From IMG/VR virus record IMGVR_UViG_3300030109_004996, positions 3,311 through 26,752 of that record: 23,442 nt of DNA; one strand, written 5' to 3'. This DNA comes from a virus. Every line of letters begins with the position of its first letter. Positions within the stretch are counted from its first letter, which is position 1. Positions 7,161 through 15,700 of this stretch are shown piece by piece. The translations under genes and the position numbers were made by a program. The notes beneath the pieces are model-generated. The model had not been told where the DNA came from, made no database searches, and worked only from the letters and a program-made list of their open reading frames with translations.

Positions 7161-7633
7161 TAAGCTGATTCTACTGGACTTAAAACAAACTCGTAAAATT
7201 GATTTGTATTCAAACCCCTTGGTTTTCCATCACTTTCAATAATAAATTTTGTGCCGTCAAATTCCACTCTACGAGCTTCATTGATGTAATTATAGCCATC
7301 TACTTTTACTACGATGCGGACTGTTCCATCAGCTACAACAACTTTATTTTGTGTTCCAGCTTGCTCTGCTGGTCCATCATCAGTAAGATATGATGTATCC
7401 ATATCATCGTAATATATACGTGCTTGAAAAGTCTCAGATTCTATACTATACTCAACAGAGCTATCTGTTCCTGTATTTGTCTTGCCATATAATGCATTCC
7501 AATTATCGTTAGATGCTATTAATGTTGTCTTCGCACTTTTATAGACAGTGATTGTTTTAGCGAACGTATCATGCAGGGTGTCATTGAGCGCTCTTACTTT
7601 GTTTATTTGATTCTGTGATAAAAATCCCGCCAT
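7160..7633 (-). CDS. Putative head-closure (stopper) protein
   Basis: This 157-residue protein has a short helical start (SQNQINKVRALNDTLHDTF) followed by mostly beta sequence (VVVADGTVRIVVKVDGY; FDGTKFIIESDGKPRG). Small beta proteins in this slot, before a gp10-like gene, are commonly the stopper or head-closure protein. It is the first gene of the inverted module. It is preceded on the minus strand by GTGTA 14 bases before the ATG and by a TATAAATA octamer at 7658-7651, which probably start the operon. No membrane segment or signal peptide is seen. The function is inferred by synteny. Confidence 0.45.
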   Translation of the reverse strand: MAGFLSQNQINKVRALNDTLHDTFAKTITVYKSAKTTLIASNDNWNALYGKTNTGTDSSVEYSIESETFQARIYYDDMDTSYLTDDGPAEQAGTQNKVVVADGTVRIVVKVDGYNYINEARRVEFDGTKFIIESDGKPRGLNTNQFYEFVLSPVESA

Positions 7634-7642
7634 ATTGATTTT

Positions 7643-7658
7643 TACACTTTTATTTATA
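7643..7658 (-). promoter_or_regulatory. TATAAATA late-type promoter with GTGTA leader
   Basis: On the minus strand the T4-late consensus octamer TATAAATA (7658-7651) is followed by AAAGTGTAAAAATC and the ATG at 7633. It is the only intergenic space before the inverted module. The plus strand of the same spacer reads TATATAATAAG toward the gene at 7679, so both directions may start here. Confidence 0.5.
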
Positions 7659-7678
7659 TAATAAGATAGGATTAAGGC

Positions 7679-7972
7679 ATGAACGCTAAAAAAAGATTTA
7701 ATTTAAGTTCACAAAGGGAAATATCTAAACTTTTTAAAGGTATGTTAAAAATGTTAGAGGATATGAAAGCGGATCACGATTTTCATTACCAAAAGCTCTA
7801 CGAAAATATACCCGAAGAACATCATAATGTCTTAAATACTGCCAATCACTTCACACCTGATAAGGTTAACTGGATAAGAAAAAGAATTTTAGATTTGGGT
7901 AACGAATCTATTAGAAATTTGTGCGATGAAGCAGATAATTATAGTGTAAGTTTCGTTTTTAATAAGGAATAA
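7679..7972 (+). CDS. Small helical hypothetical protein
   Basis: The 97-residue, charged and largely helical protein contains SQREISKLFKGMLKMLEDM and a His-containing middle part (HDFHYQKLYENIPEEHHN). It is divergent from the neck module and four bases upstream of the first chaperone-like gene, so it is the leading gene of the long tail operon. TAAGGC just before the ATG is a weak ribosome site. I do not recognise the family; a tail-assembly role is a guess from its neighbours. Confidence 0.55.
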   Translation: MNAKKRFNLSSQREISKLFKGMLKMLEDMKADHDFHYQKLYENIPEEHHNVLNTANHFTPDKVNWIRKRILDLGNESIRNLCDEADNYSVSFVFNKE

Positions 7973-7976
7973 GGTT

Positions 7977-8729
7977 ATGGAATTTAAAGAATTATATGCT
8001 TTCCCTCTAGAGAAAGAAAAAGAAGTCGAAAAGACTCACACCAGAAAAAACAAAAAAGGAGAGGAAACCACTGTTACTAAGAAGTCTACAGTGAAAGTTC
8101 CAGTTCAAGTCAGGTTAAAAAGACCCTCTCGGCGAGAACTTGAAGATGCTGAATTAGAATACTCAGTAGAAATGAGTAGATGTGTCAAAAAGGGCATCTT
8201 GACAAAGGCTATGTTGTTTAAAAAATATAGTGACACTGGTGGAGTTTGGAGTGAAGACGAAGCTAAAAATTATGGTAAGCTGTATAGAGAAATATTTGAT
8301 ATACAAAATGAGTATGCTCGCATAGAAACAGCTGATAAAAAAACACCTGAACAAGAAAAAAGGTTAGAAGAGCTGAAAACATCTTTGGTGGAAATCAACA
8401 AGAAAATTGTCAATCATGAATCCACCATGCAAAACTTATTTGATCACACTGCTGATACTAAAGCTCAAAATCGTTTGTTGTTGTGGTATGCGCTAATGCT
8501 AACGTATGTTCAATACGAAGATGATGAATCACCGAAACCCTTCTTCGAGGGATCAGATTTTGAAGATAAGTTAGAAGACTATTATGAAAAAGAAGATAAT
8601 ACTGACGATTTTTATATGGCCATGATAAAAAAAGTTAGCACTATTCTTGCTTTCTGGTTTTTTAACCAAGCTTCAACTCCTGAAGAATTTAATGCGTTGA
8701 TTGAAAAAGTCGAAAAAGGTGATCTTTGA
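7977..8729 (+). CDS. Putative tail assembly chaperone, copy 1
   Basis: This 250-residue acidic, helical protein has a Lys-rich strand-forming start and a central segment GILTKAMLFKKYSDTGGVW with Trp91, followed by SEDE and a long coiled coil (about residues 100-150). The same arrangement occurs in the next gene (G-x-x-T, D-x-G-x-W-S-x-E-D, then a Glu/Lys coiled coil), so the two look paralogous. Two proteins directly before the tape measure are usually the tail assembly chaperones (lambda gpG/gpGT slot), which keep the tape measure soluble while the tube forms. At 250 residues it is larger than typical ones. AAGG three bases before the ATG gives a ribosome site. Function is inferred from place and pairing. 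Confidence 0.5.
   Translation: MEFKELYAFPLEKEKEVEKTHTRKNKKGEETTVTKKSTVKVPVQVRLKRPSRRELEDAELEYSVEMSRCVKKGILTKAMLFKKYSDTGGVWSEDEAKNYGKLYREIFDIQNEYARIETADKKTPEQEKRLEELKTSLVEINKKIVNHESTMQNLFDHTADTKAQNRLLLWYALMLTYVQYEDDESPKPFFEGSDFEDKLEDYYEKEDNTDDFYMAMIKKVSTILAFWFFNQASTPEEFNALIEKVEKGDL
8714..8724 (+). promoter_or_regulatory. Extended Shine-Dalgarno deciding the TTG start at 8726
   Basis: AAAAGGTGATC at the end of the upstream gene contains GGTGATC, an exact match to the complement of the 16S rRNA 3' end beyond the usual core. It supports initiation at the TTG at 8726, which overlaps the upstream TGA (TTGA). Confidence 0.5.
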
Positions 8730-9709
8730 ACGAGGAATATTATATTTCATTGATAGGTGAGGCTTTCGATGGATATTCTGAAACCACACTTAACGATAAA
8801 ACGGCTTACATAAAACATGTAAGCATAAAGGATCAAAGGTATCTTCATAAATATTATGAAAGATACAAAACCTTAGCTACACAAAAAGGTCTTGAAACTT
8901 CAGAGGAAAGACTGACTAGAGTTAAAAATGATGGAATGTGGTCTTCAGAAGATGATGGCAAAATATCATCGTTAGAGTTTGAGTTAAAAAATTTACGTGT
9001 AACACAAAAAAATCTACCACTGCCATCTCAGCGTCAAAAACTAGGTGAAGAAATAAAAGAAAAAGAGCAAGATCTTATTTCTCTAAAAAGTAAAAGAAAA
9101 GAGATTATAGGCAAAACCGCCGATGACTATGCCATGTCTAGAAGTGGCGATGAGATACTAAGGTTTTTAATATTTAAAGATCAAGATTTGACTGATCATT
9201 TTTACGGTGCTACAGAATTTGATGAATTAGAGGTTTGGGAGGTATTAAAGATCAACAAGTTACAGCTAGAGGTCAGTGAAAGATTAAGTGATAAGAAAAT
9301 ACAAGAGGCAGTTTTAAGACCTTTCTTTGGTTTATATCTCTCTCTTTTTGATGATGTGGCTGGTTTTTACGGAAAGCCAGTTGTTAACTTATCTCACTAC
9401 CAATTAAGAGTAGCTTACTTTTCCAAGGTTTTTTATAATATATTCCAAAATGTCGAAGATATCCCTGATGACTATAAACAAGATCCTGAAAAATTGCTAG
9501 CGTTCGCAGACGCATCAAGAGATCCTAATAAGTCAAAAGCATTGGTTAAAGATGACGCTGATGGATCAGTTGTTTTTGGCGCTACAGATCAAGATGTGAA
9601 ACATTTAAAGGGCAAAAAGGGTGACACTAAATTATCTGATGAATTAAAGAAACATGGTGGAAAACTAGATATGCAACAAATGATGCGATTAGCTGGGCAT
9701 GATGTGTAA
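8726..9709 (+). CDS. Putative tail assembly chaperone, copy 2 (TTG start)
   Basis: The 327-residue protein starts at a TTG that overlaps the upstream stop (TTGA). The frame is closed by TGA at 8720-8722, and the next Met is residue 71, so the TTG is the likely start. It shares with copy 1 the core DGMWSSEDDGK (Trp72) and the following coiled coil (EELKNLR-like, residues 80-130). A further helical domain (VAYFSKVFYNIFQNVED) and an acidic-to-basic tail of about 70 residues come after. The extra C-terminal part may be the tape-measure-binding extension that other phages add by ribosomal frameshifting (gpT of gpGT). Role inferred from position directly before the tape measure. Confidence 0.5.
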   Translation: MNEEYYISLIGEAFDGYSETTLNDKTAYIKHVSIKDQRYLHKYYERYKTLATQKGLETSEERLTRVKNDGMWSSEDDGKISSLEFELKNLRVTQKNLPLPSQRQKLGEEIKEKEQDLISLKSKRKEIIGKTADDYAMSRSGDEILRFLIFKDQDLTDHFYGATEFDELEVWEVLKINKLQLEVSERLSDKKIQEAVLRPFFGLYLSLFDDVAGFYGKPVVNLSHYQLRVAYFSKVFYNIFQNVEDIPDDYKQDPEKLLAFADASRDPNKSKALVKDDADGSVVFGATDQDVKHLKGKKGDTKLSDELKKHGGKLDMQQMMRLAGHDV

Positions 9710-9711
9710 AT

Positions 9712-9732
9712 CTTTGTGTAAATAATACAAAG
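9712..9732 (+). promoter_or_regulatory. Hairpin/promoter-like element before the tape measure gene
   Basis: CTTTGT (9712-9717) and ACAAAG (9727-9732) are inverted repeats around GTAAATAAT. The element contains GTGTA and an AT-rich core resembling the palindrome at 3816-3829. No T run follows, so it is not a classical terminator; a promoter, operator or mRNA processing site is possible. Confidence 0.35.
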
Positions 9733-9742
9733 GTTTAGGGAT

Positions 9743-12700
9743 ATGCCATTAAGATTACCAGCAGAAGTAGTAGGTTTAGAGAAAAGTATTGAGCAGCAAG
9801 CTAAAAAAGCTGGCAAGAATCTAAAGCTAAATTTAGGGACAAGCGCAAAAAGTATTGAGGGTTTATCTCAACCTTTAGGGCGTATTACTGGTAAAGCAGA
9901 TCAGTTTACTAAATCTATGGAAGCAGCTAACGCTAGGGTGTTAGCTTTTGGTGCGTCTGTCGGTGTTTTAAATACTGTGACTCAAGCTTTTAAAGATCTT
10001 GTCACAACTACTATACAAGTAGAAAAACAACTAGCTAGTATCAACACCATATTAGGGACAACCACTAGTCAGTTAGATTCTTTTAAGAAAACATTATTTG
10101 ATGTAGCTAAAAATACAGAACAATCTTTTAGTCTAGTTTCAAACGCAGCTTTAGAATTAAGTAGGCAAGGTCTGAAAGCAGATGAAGTTACAAGAAGATT
10201 AAATGATTCTTTAATACTTAGTCGTTTATCAGGATTAGGGGCATCAGAAGCCGTTGCAGGTCTGACAGCCGCTATAAACTCTTTCCAAAAAGAAGGGGTA
10301 ACAAGTGCTGAAGTTCTCAATAAATTATCTGCGGCATCAATTAAGGCAGCAGTTTCGGAAAAGGATTTGATCGAAGGTATCAAGCGATCAGGTTCAGTTG
10401 CTACTCAAGCTGGAGTTAGTTTAGACGAATTAGTAGGTGTTATATCTGCGGTGCAAGAAAGAACAGCCCGAGGTGGCGCTGTTATTGGTAACTCTTTTAA
10501 AACAATTTTTACTAGGATTCAGAGCATTGATAAGTTGAAAACAATGCAAAACCTTGGAGTCCAAATTACGAATGCTTCAGGTGATATATTAAGTGGAACA
10601 CAACTAATACAAAACTTAGGTAAGGCAATTGAGACATTGCCAGATGCCAAGAAACTTCAAATAGCAGAGAATTTAGTAGGAAAGTTTCAGATCGCACCAT
10701 TCTTAGCTATACTGGAGGATTACAATTCTGAAACCTCTAAAGCTATTGAAATCACTAAGGTGGCGCAAGGAGCTTTTAGTGAGGCTTATGATCGAAACAT
10801 AGCTTTAAATGAAACATTATCAGCAGCTATAAATAGTGTTGTAGTAAACCTTCAAGATTTAGCTAATACGTTAGGCGGAATAGGTGTTACAGATAATTTA
10901 AAAAATATATTAGATTTCTTCAATACTCTTACAGAAAATATTAAGGGAACTTTAGATGGAGAAGGAGCGGGTAGCACATTTGCAAAAGGTATAGTTAAAG
11001 GTATAGGAGCTGTGCTAAGTGGACCTGGATTAGCAATCTTTGGAGCTATCCTAGCAAGACTTACAATAGATTTAGTTAAGTTTGGAACTGGATCTCTTAA
11101 AACCTTCTTCGGTTTAAACAAAGCGGCACAAGAACAAAAATTATTACAAGGTCAAATCGCATCTACTCTTCTGACAAACAAAGGTATCCAAGATGCAATA
11201 TTAGCTATAGAGAGACAGCAAATAAGCGCTGAAGAGAAAAAAGCGCAACAAACACAATTTTTTACCACTGCACTTAACGAGCAATTAGCTGTTATGCAAA
11301 GAATGCAAGGGATCGCTGCTACGGTGGCACCTGGAGTTGCAGCTGGGACAAGAAGAGGGCGAGCTGCTGGTGGATTTATTCCTAATTATAATGCAGTTAT
11401 GGGATACGCTCCTAATTTTGCTGCTGAAAGCTCTGACATAGCTAAAGGTGTTGGGGGCGCTCCTAGATCTGCTAGACCTGTTGCGATACCTAATTTTAAT
11501 TTTGGTGCAGGGCAGAGAGGCACAATGGTAGCAAACACTAGCGAGTTTGCTGTGCCTAATTTTGCTGGTAGTGGAGCGACTGCTATATTTAATCAAAATA
11601 TGGCCTCAACTATGGGACTGCCATCTGGCGCAAAAAGCTTAGGTGCAGCTGGAGGTTTTATTCCTAATTTCGCGACATTTGGTGGTATTGAATCAGCTGA
11701 GTTAGAAAGACTTGGCTTAATGAAAGAAGGTAAAGGCGGCAGAGTTCCTAAATCTCCTAGTAAAATTAGAGATTTAATAAAAGGTAAAAATGCTAGTCCA
11801 CAGCTTGTAGCAGCGGGACAAGCACTACTAGATGAAAAAGAATTAGGCAATACATCTTTCTTAGCGAATGTCCCTAAAGGCGGGGGTGGATTTATAATGT
11901 TGTTAGCTCAGAATGAAAAATTTAATCAAGATGGTGCTGACAAAGCTTTCAAAAATCCTTTTGTAAGGCCATCACCTAACAGTGATCAAGCTATTAGTTT
12001 TTTCGAGGGTGCTTCAGCTGGTGTAAATCCATTATTAAAGGACGCAGATACTAATCCTTCTAAAAAGTTTAGAAAATTAGCTAACTTAGATGAAATTTTG
12101 ACTGAAGGGTTAGAAAAAGGAGTCGAAAAAACCATAGGAAATATCTTGTCCTTAATGAAGCCATCTTTAAAGATAGGTAAAGAAAATAGTCTTAAAGGGG
12201 ATAGCATAGTTCAAACTTTAGAAAAAGGAGGCTCAGGAGCATTTGGGGCTTTAAGGGGTAGTGTATTTGAGAAAGTAATGAATTTAGCTCTGGGTAGTTT
12301 AGGCGATCCTGGGTCTGAATTAGATGTGCTTATAGATAATGATAGAGAAGCTTTAGAGCTAATATTTAATTTACCCGAAGGTCAATTCGCAAGAGGTGAT
12401 TTCAAAAACAGCAAGGGACAAAGAGATAAATTTATATCACAAGTTTTAGGCAGTAAATTCAGAGGTGTTACTCGCACAGAAAATGTCAGAAGAAAAACAG
12501 CTACTACTAAAAAAGCTAAAACGAGACGTTCTGCTTCTGGATTTATTCCAAACTTTGCGGTTAGCCCTTTAGATCAAGCTGTTCAACGTGAGGCTTCAGC
12601 TGGTCTACCAATAAATCAGATCAGAATCAATCAAGATGCTTCTTTAAGAAATTCGGGTAACCCTATGGGTCTAGCTGTAACAAACACCCGAGATGAGCCT

Positions 12701-15700
12701 ACAGGTGCGATTCCAAATTTTGCTAATGGTAGAGCGTCAGATTTTGATATCAATTCTATTAATAAATCTTTTAAAGCATCTAGTAAAGCTGTTGATGAAA
12801 ACACTAAAAAAACAAAAGAAAACGTCAATGCTAATGGAAGTCTGATAACTAGATTTTTGCTTTTACAAAGCACCATGACATTCTTAAGCGCCGCTACAGG
12901 TGATGCGAGTAGTGGTGTAGGTAGATTGACTAATACAGTTAGTGACGCAATTGGGACTTTTGCTCTCGCAGGAACTGCTGGAGAAACATTGTCGGAATTC
13001 GGCAATAGTATGGCTGAAAATTCTAAGGGTCTTAAAGGAGCTTTTGGCAGCTTGATTAGTGCAGCTGGCACAGCTGTGACAGCTTTTGGTATTTTTAAAG
13101 GGACATTAGATGGCGCACAAAATATATTCTTTGATCTAAGCGGCACGACAGAAGAAAATGCTATTCTTTTTGATAAGTTATCCAAAGCAACTGATGGAGT
13201 TATTAAAAAATTCGACGAATTATCTAAAGAAGAACAGTTGCAAATCGAGAGAGAAATTGAACAAGATTTAGGCAAAGCAACTGGAGCTGGTGGTAATGCC
13301 CTTAAAAATATATTGGGTGCTCTCGCAGTTGGAAAACTTGTTATTGGTGACAAAGAAGAAAGAGAAGAATTTGGTAGAGATGCTATGGTGTCTGGTGGTG
13401 CAATAGAAAAAGTAGCAGCGTTTTTATTAAGGGCTTCGGGAGATAACATACCGACAGAAGATCAGTTAATAAAAGATCCTACTGGAAGAGGAGAACCTTT
13501 GTTTCAAACCAATATATTGAAGGGAGGCACAGGACGCACTATTAGTATAAATCAATCTGATCTACTGGGCGTTCAAGAATTATTCAAACAAGCGAGAATC
13601 GCTGGTATTTCACTAAGTGAGTTTTCGGATATAGCTAGAGAGGCAGCTGTGCAGGGTCCAGATAGCTTATTATTTGGAGAGGGAACAGGGCGTGGCGGTA
13701 TGACTCTTGAGGGTATACAAGAGAAGGCTTTTCTTTTTAATGAAGTTCAAAAAAGAATAATAGAGAACGCAGGAGCAGAAACAAAAAGATTAGAAGCGTT
13801 ATCAACTTTTGCTGAAAGATTAGGAGCAGAGGGTCGTGCAAAATTTATAAAAGGAGCTGATAGATTTGAAACAGCTGAATTTATAAGACAACAGGGCATG
13901 AAGTTCGCAGCTCCATTTGGAATTGGTGATTTACCAATGGGTGGAGAATTAGATACTTTACGAGGGGGTCTTGCTGGCGGTGCGGAAGAAGTTACTCAAT
14001 TAAAGATAGTTGAACAAATTGTAGAAAACATTAAACAATTTAGGGTTGAAGGTAATGATGAATCAAGAATAGCTTTAGAATTAGCAAAAGCTCAAATAAG
14101 TAGAACAATCGAACAAAATAAAGTTCTTAGAGATGGCTCTAAGGAAGCGCAACTGCAATTGGATGTAGCCAAATCAAGAGGAGATTTAAGTAAAGAGGAT
14201 GAAAGAACACTTGCTCTAAGAGTAAGAGATGAAAAATTTAGAACTTCAATTGAACAAGCAAGACTGGGTGCAATTCAGCAAACGGCGAATCAAATGAAAA
14301 GAATGGATCTTTCATTGGAGCAACAACAAGCTATCACGCAGTCAATTAATGATATTAGCGATAAGGATCTTCGAACTAAAGAAGGTTTAGCTGGAGTGCT
14401 CACAAAAATATTAGGTGTAGAAGACGCAACAGAAGATTCTATTCAAAGACAAGTAGCTTTAGCAGTAGAGACAAATGAAAAACTGATAGATCGTCTGAGT
14501 TTACTAGATGAACAAGGAAGAAAAATTTTCTTAGCAAATCAAGATGCTGAGAGATTAAAAGAAAATTTACAGACGGCAGCGGGTAGAGCTAAAGATGCAT
14601 CTGCACAAACTAAATTTGATACTACAAGAGGTCTGGATGATGAGAAAAGTCGTTTAGAAAGAGAAAAGGCTGCATTACAAAAACAACTTAACAGTGGTAG
14701 ATTAGGCCAAGATGCTGCTGACGCAGTAAGATCAAGAATAAATGTTTTAGGTCGTAATATATCTCTTCAATCGGGTGCAAGGCGGGAAGCTGGTTTATTA
14801 CAGCAAATACAAGGAACACAAATCCCATTAAGTAGTGAGGGTTTTGGTGTTCTTGATAGAGGTGCTGGTATGTTTGGAAGAGGTCCAGTAAGTAATAGAG
14901 GAAGACAAAATGTCCAAAGAAGACTTAGCCTTACAGAAAATCTTGGAGATGCTAAAGATTCGGAAAGTGCCCTTAACATATTAAAAGAAGCTAGAAGTGA
15001 ATTAAGTGCTTCGCAAGTAGAAGAAATAGAAAGTTTAAATCTTCTTATAAATGAGTTTGAGCGTAAGATACAAAAAAACAAAGAGGATCAAAAAGCAACT
15101 GAGGATCTCACTCAGGCTCAGTTAGATTTGACTACTGCCAGACAGAAAGAACTTAATATTCTTGAAAGAGAGGAGCAAGAACTGAGAAGAGCTGGTCTTG
15201 ATGTTGAGGCCGCAAACAAAAAAAGAAAAGCAGATGCAATAAGAGAGAGAAGCGATCTACCAACTGGTGTGGCTGCGAGACTAGGAGATATGCAAAGAGG
15301 CGTTTTTTCAAGACTACAAAGTGATACTAGTTTTCAAGGTTTAAGTAATTTCAATACTTTAGCCGATAATATTAAAAGTGCGGCTATATCTTTTAAAGAC
15401 ACAATGTCAGACGCTTTGGTCGATGCCATAGCAAAGGGTGAAAGTCTCAAGGATGTTCTACAGTCAGCTGCGACAGAGTTCTTTAACATGATGTCTAAAG
15501 CGTTTATGCAAAGCGCTGTTGATCAACTTGTTGGTGGATTCTTGGGTAATGATCAGAGTCAGTCAGGAGGAGGAGGTGGAGGATTATTTAGTGTTATTAG
15601 AAATCTAGGTAAAAACTCAGGAGGAATGATAAAAGGTGGATCTGGAGTCAGAGATGATGTTCCAGCTCTTCTTACTGGTGGCGAATTTGTCATGAGAAGA

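Noticed and set aside
8724-8729. CTTTGA resembling the prfB +1 frameshift site at the end of chaperone copy 1
   Set aside because: The +1 frame meets a stop after about ten codons, and copy 2 lies in the -1 frame, which is closed just upstream by TGA at 8720-8722. A TTG restart explains the layout better.
9712-9732. Terminator between chaperone copy 2 and the tape measure
   Set aside because: The inverted repeat is short, AT-rich and not followed by a T run, so it was kept only as a regulatory candidate.
12631-13449. A 272-residue open frame on the minus strand inside the tape measure
   Set aside because: It is antisense to a clear coding region and has a Leu/Ser/Pro/Ala-rich composition typical of a shadow frame; no ribosome site or homology pattern seen.
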